This document shows positions 1 to 8,726 of a stretch of DNA of 64,000 bases, in pieces. The notes under the pieces are model-generated. The model ran no database searches. It worked only from the letters and a program-made list of their open reading frames with translations, and was not told where the DNA came from. Position numbers and translations under genes: made by a program. This DNA comes from Methylorubrum populi (lineage in GTDB: Bacteria > Pseudomonadota > Alphaproteobacteria > Rhizobiales > Beijerinckiaceae): positions 650,001 to 714,000 of the forward strand of contig NZ_AP014809.1 of NCBI RefSeq assembly GCF_002355515.1, given 5' to 3'. Numbering within the stretch: the stretch's first letter is position 1; every line of letters starts with the position of its first letter.

Positions 1-752
1 GTCGCATCTACGAGGGCAAGGCGAAGGTCCTCTACGAGGGACCGGAGCCCGGCACGCTCATCCAGCATTTCAAGGACGACGCGACCGCCTTCAATGCAAA
101 GAAGCACGAGGTGATCGACGGCAAGGGCGTGCTGAACAACCGGATCTCCGAGTTCGTTTTCCAGCACCTCAACGACATCGGCGTGCCGACCCACTTCATC
201 CGCCGGCTCAACATGCGTGAGCAGTTGATCCGTGAGGTCGAGATCATTCCCCTCGAGGTGGTCGTGCGCAACGTGGCGGCGGGCTCGCTCGCCCAGCGGC
301 TCGGGCTGGAGGAAGGCACCCAGCTGCCGCGCTCGATCATCGAGTTCTACTACAAGAACGATCAGCTCAACGACCCGATGGTGTCGGAGGAGCACATTAC
401 CGCGTTCGGCTGGGCGACGCCCCAGGAGATCGACGACATCATGGCGCTTGCCATCCGCGTCAACGACTTCCTGTCCGGCCTTTTCCTCGGCGTCGGCATC
501 CGTCTCGTCGATTTCAAGATGGAGACCGGCCGCCTGTGGGAAGGCGACCTGATGCGCATCGTCGTCGCCGACGAGATCTCCCCGGATTCGTGCCGGCTGT
601 GGGATATCAAGTCCTCGGACAAGCTCGACAAGGACCGCTTCCGCAAGGATCTGGGCGGTCTGATCGAGGCCTACACGGAAGTCGCCAAGCGCCTCGGCAT
701 CATGTCCGAGAACGAGAAGGTCCAGACCGGCGGTCCGCGCCTCGTGCAGTAA
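1..752 (+). CDS. purC: SAICAR synthase PurC (5' end cut by window edge)
   Basis: Phosphoribosylaminoimidazole-succinocarboxamide synthase, the cytosolic ATP-dependent ligase that joins CAIR and L-aspartate in de novo purine synthesis. The frame is open from base 3 with the family's opening motif ([13 protein letters not shown]), so only a few N-terminal residues lie outside the window. Further family motifs follow in order: NNRISEFVF, the substrate-binding stretch [16 protein letters not shown], and LVDFKMETG with [16 protein letters not shown]. Together with the missing residues, the length matches the roughly 250-residue bacterial PurC. The gene ends with TAA and the next gene converges on it after only 10 bp. 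purS and purQ of the same pathway lie 10.6 kb downstream. Identification is secure; only the start is unseen. Confidence 0.97.
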   Translation, partial: RIYEGKAKVLYEGPEPGTLIQHFKDDATAFNAKKHEVIDGKGVLNNRISEFVFQHLNDIGVPTHFIRRLNMREQLIREVEIIPLEVVVRNVAAGSLAQRLGLEEGTQLPRSIIEFYYKNDQLNDPMVSEEHITAFGWATPQEIDDIMALAIRVNDFLSGLFLGVGIRLVDFKMETGRLWEGDLMRIVVADEISPDSCRLWDIKSSDKLDKDRFRKDLGGLIEAYTEVAKRLGIMSENEKVQTGGPRLVQ

Positions 753-762
753 GATCCGCGCC

Positions 763-2460
763 TCAGCGCGGCTCGGCCGGCCCTAGTCCGGTCCAGCCGC
801 GGCGCAGGCGCAGATGAGTCGAGAGGTCCGGATCGAAACCCGGATGATAGTGGGGGTCCTGCGCGAGCAGCGGCCCCCATCGCTTTTTGAACGCCTCGAC
901 CTCGCGGTGATGGCGCGCGGCGGCTTCCGGCGAGGGCCGCCGGCTCGCCGATTCCCGGTGGTGAAGCACGGCGCCACCGACGTAGAGCGTGCGCAGGCCG
1001 ATCGCGTTCAGCCTCAGACAGAGATCGACGTCGTTGAAATCGATCGCGAAGGCCGACGCATCGAAACCGCCGACGCGGGTAAACTTGTCGGCCTCGATGA
1101 CGAGGCAGGCGGCGGTCACGGCCGAGACGCTTCGGGTGGCGTACAGGGCGCCGAGGTAGCCCGCCGCCTCCCCGGCGAAGTGGCGGTGGCCGTGGGTCGC
1201 GAGACCGCCGGTGCCGAGCACGATGCCGCCGTGCTGGATGCGGCCCTCGCCATCGATCAACCGGGCGCCGACCGCACCGATCTCGGGACGCAACGCCTCG
1301 CGCGCCATGCGCTCCAGCCAGTCCGGCGCTTCCGCCTCGACGTCGTTGTTGATGAAAGCCAGGAGGCGCCCGCGCGCCTGCGCGGCGACCCGGTTGTTGA
1401 TGCCGGCGAAGTCGAAGGGACCGGGACAGGCGACGATCCGCGCCGCGCCCTCCGCCTCGAGGGTGCGGAAATAGGCGAGCGTCGCGGGATCGCAGCTGCC
1501 GTTGTCGCAGATCAGGATCTCCTTGGCCGGCCACGTCGTACGGTGGCGCAGGCTCTCGATGCAGGGCCGGAGCAGGTCTAGCCGGTCGCGGGTCGGGACG
1601 ATCAGACTGACCAGGGGGTGCGGCTCGGGCAGGGGGCTGTCGCGGCGGATCATGCCCCCCTCCGCGAGGACGATGCGCGTCCCCGCCGCCCCCGCGCGGT
1701 CGAGATCGCGCTCGACGGTCTTCAGACGGGCGCAGCGGCGCGCCTGTCGTCGCTCCACGCTCTCATCGCCATCGAACCGTCCGAACGAGAGGATGCGCGG
1801 CAGGTGGCGCACGGCGCCTGAGCCGAACCGGTCCGCAAGGTCGAGGGCGAGGTCGAGAGCGGCGGCGCCGGCCGTGGGGGCGGAACCGGCCACGCTGGCG
1901 CGGCGAAGGGCAATTACCGGCCCGAGATAATCGACCGATCGAAGGTAATCGCGATCGAAGGCCGGGCGCAGCAGCGGGAGCCAGGCATCGCCCGGCCCCG
2001 GGCCGTAGAGGGCGTCGCCGTACAGGGCGTGGAGATCCGGATCGGCGAAGGCTGCGGCGATGGCGGCGGAGGCGCCGGCGGCGATCCGCTGACCTTCGGC
2101 CGAGAGAAGAACGATCGGTTCTCCCTCCTGCGCGATGGCGATTCCGCCCGCTTCGTCGACCGCGACGTAGTCGATTCCCGCGGCGGCAAGGGCGGCCGGC
2201 GCCTCGGCGGATGGTACACGATCGGCGGGCCAGTGCAGGCGTTGGTAGGCGCCGACCAGGGCGATGAAGCGCTGAGCCGCTCGCAGGCGCCGGCCTGAGA
2301 GGCGAGCGAGCAGTATCGGCAGGAGCCGTCTCGGATGGCGCAGGGCCCGGAGGACGAGCGCGGAGCGTCCCGGCACGGGCTCGGACGCGAAGCGCAGCGC
2401 GTCCGGCAAGGCCGTGGGCGATGCCTCGCGGCGTGCCTCGGGCGCCCCGTCCGCGCTCAT
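763..2460 (-). CDS. GT2-family glycosyltransferase (first of a pair)
   Basis: A 565-residue protein with a C-terminal family 2 glycosyltransferase domain from about residue 283. It opens with VSLIVPTRDRLDLL, followed by the nucleotide-sugar site ILICDNGS and an acidic motif FINNDVEA near residue 375. This is the COG1216/rhamnosyltransferase-like type, which transfers an NDP-activated sugar to a polysaccharide or lipid acceptor. Residues 135-230 look like a degenerate first GT2 half, matching the layout of the upstream neighbour. The start chosen is the ATG at 2460, which overlaps the stop of the upstream glycosyltransferase as ATGA. An upstream in-frame start at 2655 would run 65 codons into that gene and reads as a shadow. 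Donor and acceptor cannot be told from sequence; capsule, EPS or O-antigen work is inference. Confidence 0.88.
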   Translation of the reverse strand: MSADGAPEARREASPTALPDALRFASEPVPGRSALVLRALRHPRRLLPILLARLSGRRLRAAQRFIALVGAYQRLHWPADRVPSAEAPAALAAAGIDYVAVDEAGGIAIAQEGEPIVLLSAEGQRIAAGASAAIAAAFADPDLHALYGDALYGPGPGDAWLPLLRPAFDRDYLRSVDYLGPVIALRRASVAGSAPTAGAAALDLALDLADRFGSGAVRHLPRILSFGRFDGDESVERRQARRCARLKTVERDLDRAGAAGTRIVLAEGGMIRRDSPLPEPHPLVSLIVPTRDRLDLLRPCIESLRHRTTWPAKEILICDNGSCDPATLAYFRTLEAEGAARIVACPGPFDFAGINNRVAAQARGRLLAFINNDVEAEAPDWLERMAREALRPEIGAVGARLIDGEGRIQHGGIVLGTGGLATHGHRHFAGEAAGYLGALYATRSVSAVTAACLVIEADKFTRVGGFDASAFAIDFNDVDLCLRLNAIGLRTLYVGGAVLHHRESASRRPSPEAAARHHREVEAFKKRWGPLLAQDPHYHPGFDPDLSTHLRLRRGWTGLGPAEPR

Positions 2461-4274
2461 TCCAGCTCCTCGCCGAAGGTCGTGAGCGAAAGGGCCGGAT
2501 GATAGAACGGATCGTGCCGGATCACCTCGCGCCAGCGCTCGGTGAAGGCGGCGGCCTCTCGCTCGAAGCGCGCGCGGGCGGCGCCGACCGGTCGGCCGCG
2601 GCTCACGGATTCGAGGTGGGAGAGTACGGCGTGGGGCGTCCACACCGTCTTCCATCCCCGTGCGCCGAGGCGCAGGCAGAAATCGATGTCGTTGAAGTCG
2701 ATCGGGAAGGTCTCTTCGTCGAACCCGCCGACCGCGCGATACTTCTCCTGCGCCACGGCGAGACAGGCGGCCGTGACACCCGATCGCTCGTGCGCCACGT
2801 GCAGGCGATCGAGATGGCCGGGCGTGTCGGCGGGACGCCGCCGCAGGACGTGGCCGGCCTCACCGCCGAGGCCGACCACCACACCGGCGTGCTGGAGCCG
2901 TCCATCCTCGTAGAGGAGCTTCGCGCCGACGGCGCCGACTTCGGGCCGGGCCGCCTGGGCCACGAGGGCGTCGAGCCAATCCGGCCGCAGCACCGCCACG
3001 TCGTTGTTGAGCAGGACCAGGATCTCCCCGCCGGCCGACCGCGCGCCGGCATTGACCATCGCGGAGAAATTGAAGGGATGCGGATAGAGCTCGATCCGCA
3101 CCCGGCGATCGGCGCGCAGCCGGTCGTAGAGCGCGAGCACCGCCGGCTCCGTCGAGCCGTTGTCCACGATGATCAGTTCGAGGGCGGGATAGTCGGTCTT
3201 TTCGAGGATCCCCTCGGTGACCCTTGTGATGAGGTCGAGCCGGTCGCGCGAGGGAATGATCACGCTGACCAGCGGTGCGGGCTCCGGACGCGGCCAGCTG
3301 AGATCGAGACGACCTTGGCGCAGTACCGCGCGGACCGGCGAATTCCGTGAGCGCAGATGCCGGTCGAGCCGCGACGCGCGGGCGGAGACAGGATCGGCGA
3401 GCGGCTCGCGGCGACACAGGATCCGCGGGATGTGAACGACGCGGGTTGCTGCGCCGGTCGCGAGGTCGAGGCCGAGACCCGCGTCCTCCGGGGAGCCCGC
3501 CGGCTCGACCGGCAACGCCGTGAGGAAGGAGCTCGCGACGAGGGCAGGCGCGCCGACATAGCCGGTGGCGAGGGCGAGATCGGGGCTCCAATCCGGCTTG
3601 AGGCGCGGCCTTATCGCCCGGCCTCCGATCTCCTCATCCGCGTAGACCAACTCGGCCGCCTCGGATTCGAAGCCCTTCGCGAGCAGTCTCAGAGCGTCCG
3701 GAGCCAGGACATCGCCGGGGCGCAGCATGCCGAAGAGGTCAGCCCCTCCGTACAGGCTCTGGATCGGGGAGGACGGATTCCAGCGGGCCGTTGCAACGCG
3801 CGGATCGATCCCCGCCGTTTGTGTCGGGGGGCCGTCATCCGTCCAGGCGACGAGCAGGGACCAGTTCCGATGGGTCTGGGCGCGCAGACTGGCCACGCTG
3901 CGCGCCACGGCATCGGCCCGCGCGAAGTCGGAGGGGAGGACGAGGCGGATCGAGGCGCCGGACGCGGGCTCGGTCGACGCCGGCCCGAACGGGCGCGCCG
4001 CCTTCCAGCCCCGATAGCGGCCGAGCGGCGTCACGGCACAGGCCCCGCGCAGGCTGTCGCGCCAGCGCCGTTCGTCGCGGGCGAGCCCGGCCCGCAGGGC
4101 CGCCGCGACGCGCACCGGCCGCTTGAGCAACGCTTCCGCGACGATGCTTCCGCTCCGACGCAGCCCGACCCGCTCCAGAACGAAGCCGGGCTCGGCGGCA
4201 ATCTCGATGCCCTCGCAATCGCCAGGCAGGTAGCCGAGCCAATGGGCGCTGCCGAGTGCGAGCCCAGGCAGCAC
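2457..4274 (-). CDS. Tandem-domain GT2 glycosyltransferase (second of a pair; true start uncertain)
   Basis: A 605-residue protein when read from the first canonical start (GTG at 4274). It has a degenerate GT2-like domain at about 108-250 (SIRLVLPSDFARAD, LVYADEE) and a full GT2 domain from about 335 (PLVSVIIPSRDRLDL, LIIVDNGS, LLNNDVAV). Its stop overlaps the next gene's ATG as ATGA, so the two are translationally coupled. The frame stays open upstream to a TGA at 4560-4562, and that stretch looks like real protein (for example GWNVWWGRETPFSLAP and WLVLTYTLPARA), but it holds no ATG, GTG or TTG. A GGAGG at 4524-4520 lies 5 nt before an in-frame ATC at 4514, which would give 685 residues. 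Either a rare start is used or the 5' end is damaged. The sugar specificity is unknown. Confidence 0.82.
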   Translation of the reverse strand: MLPGLALGSAHWLGYLPGDCEGIEIAAEPGFVLERVGLRRSGSIVAEALLKRPVRVAAALRAGLARDERRWRDSLRGACAVTPLGRYRGWKAARPFGPASTEPASGASIRLVLPSDFARADAVARSVASLRAQTHRNWSLLVAWTDDGPPTQTAGIDPRVATARWNPSSPIQSLYGGADLFGMLRPGDVLAPDALRLLAKGFESEAAELVYADEEIGGRAIRPRLKPDWSPDLALATGYVGAPALVASSFLTALPVEPAGSPEDAGLGLDLATGAATRVVHIPRILCRREPLADPVSARASRLDRHLRSRNSPVRAVLRQGRLDLSWPRPEPAPLVSVIIPSRDRLDLITRVTEGILEKTDYPALELIIVDNGSTEPAVLALYDRLRADRRVRIELYPHPFNFSAMVNAGARSAGGEILVLLNNDVAVLRPDWLDALVAQAARPEVGAVGAKLLYEDGRLQHAGVVVGLGGEAGHVLRRRPADTPGHLDRLHVAHERSGVTAACLAVAQEKYRAVGGFDEETFPIDFNDIDFCLRLGARGWKTVWTPHAVLSHLESVSRGRPVGAARARFEREAAAFTERWREVIRHDPFYHPALSLTTFGEELE

Positions 4275-4573
4275 GAAGCTGTCGTGGCCGCCCTCGGCGC
4301 GCAGAAGGCGCAGCAGCGGTCGCAGCGGCCGGGCACGCGCCGGCAGCGTGTAGGTCAGAACGAGCCACCGCCCCTTCCGTGGAGTCCGGAACGCGTCAGG
4401 CAGGACGAGGCGGCGGTCGAAGAGCGGGTCGTCGGAGGGCGCAAGCGAGAACGGCGTCTCCCGGCCCCACCAGACATTCCACCCTGTGCCTCGCGGGGCA
4501 TCAGAATAGGCGATGCCGTCCTCCGGCGTGTTCCGAGCCGTGCGGCGCGCGCGACGCGATCATTGCGATGCGA

Positions 4574-5218
4574 TTATTGGCCGGCCGTCGCCTCGCCCTG
4601 CTCCGCCTCGGCGGTGGGCGTGGGCTTGCGGCGGCGCGCGACGGGCTTGGTCCGAGCCGCCGCGCCGGCGAGGGTCACCTCGATGTCGTAGCCTAGCGCC
4701 TTGTCGGCGGGCACGAAGAGATCGTTCTCGATCACCGTCGCTTCGCCCTGGGCGGCGCCGGCCGGAACGGTCACGGCGACGCGGTGGGTGCGCGCCATGA
4801 TGGGCTGCTCGTTGTACTTCACGGCGATCGTCACCGGTGCCTCGAAGCGCCCGGCAGCGCCGGCCGGTCCGAGCAGGGCACGCAGCTCGACACCGACGCG
4901 CACCGCCACCGACCCATCCGGCCGCGCCTTGCACTCGCGGCTGAGCCGGCCGAACCCGATCTGGTACCGAAGGCGCCGGTTGTCGCCGGCGGCTCCCGCG
5001 AAAGCCTGAACGGCCGCGCCTCCATCCGGCACGAAGACCGGCGGGCAATAGACGTCGTCCGGATCCTGAGCGCGGGGCGCGGTGATGGAGGACGGGCCAC
5101 CCTCGCCTCCGCCGCCGCCTCCGCCGAACATGTTCTTGAAGAAGCTGCCGGGCTCGGCACGCGCCAGATTCGGAGCGGCCAGCAGCAATCCGGCGAAAAT
5201 GATCGAGGCTCTGCGCAT
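4574..5218 (-). CDS. Exported protein of unknown function, glycine-rich N-terminus
   Basis: A 214-residue protein with a clear Sec signal peptide (MRRASIIFAGLLLAAPNLARA) that is probably cut after ARA. A short Gly run (FGGGGGGGEGG) follows, then a beta-rich body with two conserved-looking cysteines (DDVYCPP, RECKARP) and a basic C-terminal tail (TKPVARRRKPTPT). The body phrases VTIAVKYNEQPIMART and TVIENDLFVPADKALGYDIEVTL suggest a beta-sandwich domain. No catalytic motif is recognised. It lies 11 bp downstream of the open frame of the glycosyltransferase pair, on the same strand. The location is probably periplasmic or surface. I do not recognise a named family. Confidence 0.75.
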   Translation of the reverse strand: MRRASIIFAGLLLAAPNLARAEPGSFFKNMFGGGGGGGEGGPSSITAPRAQDPDDVYCPPVFVPDGGAAVQAFAGAAGDNRRLRYQIGFGRLSRECKARPDGSVAVRVGVELRALLGPAGAAGRFEAPVTIAVKYNEQPIMARTHRVAVTVPAGAAQGEATVIENDLFVPADKALGYDIEVTLAGAAARTKPVARRRKPTPTAEAEQGEATAGQ

Positions 5219-5277
5219 CGTCTGACCGTTCCCTGCCCTTCCCTGGCGATCCGTCGAAGGCGCCGCCCCCAGCGGCC

Positions 5278-5814
5278 CTACTTGAGCGAGTCGAAGCCGG
5301 AGCCGAAGCCCTTCATCGAGACCGGGATGCCGACGCCCTCCTCCGGCGTCTGGAAGACGATGAAGGTCGACTGCGATCCATTGCGGAGCGATTTGATCAG
5401 GCCCTCATCCATCACCACCTCCGCGACGCAGCCGGTCGTCAGGCAGCGCACGAAGCTGGCGCGGCCGATATCGTTCTGATCGATCTTGAGGCCGAGACCG
5501 GAGGGAAGGAGCACACCGAGCGGAGCCACGACCCGCAGAAGGTAGCCGCGGTTGTCAGCGGTCTTCAGCACGATGACGACGAGGTTGAGGTTCGGCCGGT
5601 CCTCCGCCGCCACGTACTGCACCAGGGCGCATTGCTCGGCCTTGGCACCGGCCGGCGTCTCGCAGCGCAGCTGCCAGTCATCGAACGTCTTCCGCACGGT
5701 CCCCTGGGCCTGCGCGGCACCGCATCCGGCCAGGATCGCGGCCGCGGCCGCCAGCGCAAGACGGCGGCAGCTGACCGGCCGAACCGCGCGAACCACGCCC
5801 GCAAACAGACTCAT
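5278..5814 (-). CDS. Invasion-associated locus B (IalB)-family exported protein
   Basis: A 178-residue protein. I place the start at the ATG at 5814, because the upstream in-frame extension is low-quality Arg/Gly-rich sequence that precedes the signal peptide. The signal region RRLALAAAAAILAGCGAAQAQ contains a cysteine (ILAGC) that could serve as a lipobox. The mature part has the IalB-family pattern: TFDDWQLRCE, then AEQCALVQY, LGVLLPSGLGLKID, SFVRCLTTGCVAEVVMD and FIVFQTPEEGVGIPVSM. The four body cysteines probably form disulfides in the periplasm. IalB was first described in Bartonella, but in free-living Rhizobiales the family has no proven role in invasion, so the name is only a family label. 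Confidence 0.85.
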   Translation of the reverse strand: MSLFAGVVRAVRPVSCRRLALAAAAAILAGCGAAQAQGTVRKTFDDWQLRCETPAGAKAEQCALVQYVAAEDRPNLNLVVIVLKTADNRGYLLRVVAPLGVLLPSGLGLKIDQNDIGRASFVRCLTTGCVAEVVMDEGLIKSLRNGSQSTFIVFQTPEEGVGIPVSMKGFGSGFDSLK

Positions 5815-6049
5815 ACGAACTCCGATCGATCGCTTCTTGAGGCGGCGTCCGGTTCCGGGCGAGTGCCCTTCGCACTCACGCAGTCCTGGCGTTCGGAGGC
5901 GCCGCGCGGGCTCGGGCGTTGGGACCATGCAGGTGCCCCGGTGTCAAGCAAACGCGGCGAGCGTGTGTCGGGAATGGGGCAAAGCGGCTACCCCTGGCCG
6001 CCGCACTGCCCTAAAGTAAGGCCAAGCTCTCCATCACGAGGAACCCGCC

Positions 6050-6469
6050 ATGCGCCGCCTCGCCTCCTCCCTCGCCCTTGCGACACTCGTCATCGCGCTC
6101 GGCGCCGGGGGGGCCTCAGCCCTCTCCCTCCCCTTCGAGGAGTCGGATTACCTGCCGCCCGAAGCCACGACGACCTATAACGAGCGCTCCCTCAACCATC
6201 AGGCGCCGCTCACCATCGAGCACCCGCCGGTGGAGCGGAACCCGCGCGGACGCCTTCGCGGCGATGCGGCGTCCATTGCCGGCTTCTGCCGTGACGGGGG
6301 CACTGTGCTGCGTCGCGACGCGTCGGGCCGCCCGACCTACCTCCGCCAGCGCGAGGTCTGTGAGAATGTCGCGCCCCGCACGATGTGGCCGGGCCACGTC
6401 GATCCGCGCCCGACCTGGCCGGCGGAGCCCGCCGCCGCGCGCAGCCGGGCGGTGGTGACGAAGTACTGA
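6050..6469 (+). CDS. Small exported protein of unknown function
   Basis: A 139-residue protein with an N-terminal signal peptide (MRRLASSLALATLVIALG, ending GGASA). The mature part is Pro/Arg-rich with two cysteines (AGFCRDGG and REVCENV) that could form a disulfide. A GAGGAA ribosome binding site lies just before the ATG at 6050. No family is recognised. It is a single-gene unit that starts about 235 bp from the divergent IalB-like gene and converges on the metallopeptidase gene. Confidence 0.7.
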   Translation: MRRLASSLALATLVIALGAGGASALSLPFEESDYLPPEATTTYNERSLNHQAPLTIEHPPVERNPRGRLRGDAASIAGFCRDGGTVLRRDASGRPTYLRQREVCENVAPRTMWPGHVDPRPTWPAEPAAARSRAVVTKY

Positions 6470-6503
6470 GACAAACGACAAGACGAAGACTGGGCCGACG
6501 CTC

Positions 6504-7229
6504 TCAGCCGAAACGGTGCAGCTCCGAGCCGTGCCGCTTCAGCCAGCGCTCCGCTTCCTCGACATGGGGGCAGAGTTCGTTGGCGAGCGCCCAGAAGCGC
6601 GGCGAATGGTTCATCTCCCGCAGGTGAGCCATCTCGTGGGCGACGAGATAGTCGAGCACCACCGGTGGCGCGAGGATGAGCCGCCAGGAGAAGTTCAGCT
6701 CGCCGCGGGCCGTGCAGGAGCCCCAGCGGCTGCGCGTGTCGCGCAGTGTTACCCGCGCCGGCCGCTGACCGAGCCGGGCCGCGTAAACCGCCACCGATTG
6801 CGACAGGTCGCGCCGCGCCTCCCGCATCAGGAACTCGCGGACGCGGCGCGGCATGTGGGCCGGATCACCCGGAACAGCGAGGATCGCGCTCGCGAAATCC
6901 GCCTCCGCCGTGCCGCGGCCCTCGCGCGGCACGATCCGGTGCGGCACTCCGCGCAGGGGGATGACCGAGCCCGCCGCGAACGGCACCCGCTCCGGCAGCT
7001 TGGCGAGGCGGGTGGCGATCCAGCCGCCATGGCTCTGAGCGAATTTCTGCGCCGTGGCGACCGACGAGCGGGTCGGCAGCGTCAGAACCACGGCGCCTGT
7101 CGCGCTGGAGACCCGCAGGGTCAGTCGGCGCGCGGCCGGCCGCCGCAGGATGGTGACGCGGAAGATCTGGCCCTCATGGGTGATCTCGATGTGATCCGGA
7201 TCCGGCCGTCGCAACAGGGCGCGCGTCAT
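6504..7229 (-). CDS. YgjP-like (DUF45/SprT-type) metallopeptidase
   Basis: A 241-residue protein carrying the zinc-peptidase signature HEMAHLREMNHSPRFW: HEMAH is the HExxH motif and the third ligand lies in the following NHSPRFW segment. It also has the family stretches TRSRWGSCTARGELNFSW and LRVSSATGAVVLTLP. This matches the YgjP/UTP-pyrophosphatase-like metallohydrolases (old DUF45, COG1451), whose cellular substrate is not established. The start at 7229 is chosen over a start 117 codons further up, because the extra region is an Arg/Pro/Ser-rich shadow. It is oriented with phaZ, which ends about 95 bp upstream. Metal binding is inferred from the motif. Confidence 0.85.
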   Translation of the reverse strand: MTRALLRRPDPDHIEITHEGQIFRVTILRRPAARRLTLRVSSATGAVVLTLPTRSSVATAQKFAQSHGGWIATRLAKLPERVPFAAGSVIPLRGVPHRIVPREGRGTAEADFASAILAVPGDPAHMPRRVREFLMREARRDLSQSVAVYAARLGQRPARVTLRDTRSRWGSCTARGELNFSWRLILAPPVVLDYLVAHEMAHLREMNHSPRFWALANELCPHVEEAERWLKRHGSELHRFG

Positions 7230-7323
7230 AGCGGTGAACCTAGCCGCAGGCGGCCGGCTCAGCCATCCCAGCAATCCCTCTCTCACCGGAAATTCACCCG
7301 CCGGAAGCGCCCTCGCCCCGCGA

Positions 7324-8568
7324 TCAGGCGCTTCCCTCCATCTCCCGCACGAAGCGGGCGATGCGCGGAGCGATGACGGAGCGGAAACGGGAGCCGTTGA
7401 ACACGCCGTAATGCCCCACCTTCTCCTGCAGGTGATAGGCCTTACGGGCACCAGGCAGGTTCGGCGTGAGATCGAGCGCGGCCTTGGTCTGGCCGACGCC
7501 GGAAATGTCGTCGTTCTCGCCCTCGACGGCGAGGATGGCGCAGCGCCGAATGGCCGAGAGATCCACCGGCCGACCGGCATGGCGCATGAGCCCGCGCGGC
7601 AGGGCGTGATCGACGAACACCGTCTGCACGGTCTGAAGGTAAAACTCCGCCGTCAGGTCCATTACCGCGAGATACTCGTCGTAGAAGTCACGGTGCTTTT
7701 CCGCCGAGTCGCCGTCGCCGGTGACGAGATGGTGGAACATGTCGGTATGGGCGGTGACGTGGCGATCGAGGTTCATCGCCATGAAGCCCGAGAGCTGCAG
7801 GAAGCCCGGATAGACCCGGCGCATCGCTCCCGGATAGAGCGGCGGCACGACCGTGATGCAGTTCTTCTCGAACCAGCTCATGCCGCGCTCCTGCGCGAGA
7901 CAGTTCACGGCGGTCGGCGAGCGGCGTGTGTCGATCGGTCCCCCCATCAGGGTCATGGAGACCGGCACCTCGGCCGAGTCCGCCGCTTCCATCAGCGCGA
8001 CCGCGGCGAAGACCGGGACGGCGGGCTGGCAGACCGCCATGACGTGCAGGTCCGGCCCGAGGTCGCGGAACATCGCCTGCAGATAGTCGATATACGTGTC
8101 GAGATCGAAGCGACCGTCCAGCAGCGGCACCATCCGCGCGTCCGACCAGTCCGTGATGAAGACCCGGTGATTGGGCAGCATCGCCTCCACGGTGCCGCGC
8201 AGGAGCGTCGCGTAATGCCCCGACATCGGCGCCACGATCAGGAGCTTCGGCTGCGGCTCCGAAAGCCCCACCGGCAGCGCCCGGTCGAAGGCGATCACGC
8301 GTCCGAAGGGCCGCTGCCACACCACGCGCTCCGAGACCGGAACGGCCTGGCCGTCGATCACGGTCGTCGGCAGGCCGAAGGCCGGCTTGCCGTAGCGGCG
8401 CGTCACGCGCTCGAACATCTCGAGCGCGGCGGCGGTCGAGCGGGCATAGGGGCCGTAGGCGAAGGGGTTGCCCGGATTGCCGAGACTGTGCCGGGCCGCG
8501 TCCGCCGCGAGGCGGGCCGGCGTCAGCATCGCGCGCGCCGTCTCGTACCAGACATAGGCCAGATCCAT
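7324..8568 (-). CDS. phaZ: Intracellular poly(3-hydroxybutyrate) depolymerase
   Basis: A 414-residue alpha/beta-hydrolase that mobilises cytoplasmic PHB granules. The nucleophile region VMAVCQPAVPVFA has a cysteine (residue 180) in the lipase-box position. This is the hallmark of the PhaZ family typified by Cupriavidus PhaZa1, whose triad is Cys-Asp-His. The Asp is probably in VEGENDDISG and the His in KVGHYGVFNG. The start is set at the ATG at 8568, which has a strong GAGGAG ribosome binding site 7 nt upstream; the longer frame to 8607 lacks one. The gene is divergent from the regB-regA redox pair with a 158-bp shared upstream region. A link between carbon storage and redox control is plausible but inferred. 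Confidence 0.93.
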   Translation of the reverse strand: MDLAYVWYETARAMLTPARLAADAARHSLGNPGNPFAYGPYARSTAAALEMFERVTRRYGKPAFGLPTTVIDGQAVPVSERVVWQRPFGRVIAFDRALPVGLSEPQPKLLIVAPMSGHYATLLRGTVEAMLPNHRVFITDWSDARMVPLLDGRFDLDTYIDYLQAMFRDLGPDLHVMAVCQPAVPVFAAVALMEAADSAEVPVSMTLMGGPIDTRRSPTAVNCLAQERGMSWFEKNCITVVPPLYPGAMRRVYPGFLQLSGFMAMNLDRHVTAHTDMFHHLVTGDGDSAEKHRDFYDEYLAVMDLTAEFYLQTVQTVFVDHALPRGLMRHAGRPVDLSAIRRCAILAVEGENDDISGVGQTKAALDLTPNLPGARKAYHLQEKVGHYGVFNGSRFRSVIAPRIARFVREMEGSA

Positions 8569-8726
8569 CTCGGCACTCCTCGACTCGGCCGGCAGGTCGA
8601 CCGTCAACGCACCGATCTTATCGTATGTTGCTTGCGGAGAAATCCGTCAAAATCGCGCGTCGAAGCTGATGCATCCATGGACAGGACGGTGGACGCGCTC
8701 CGCGGCAGCCCTATCGTAGCCGCAGG

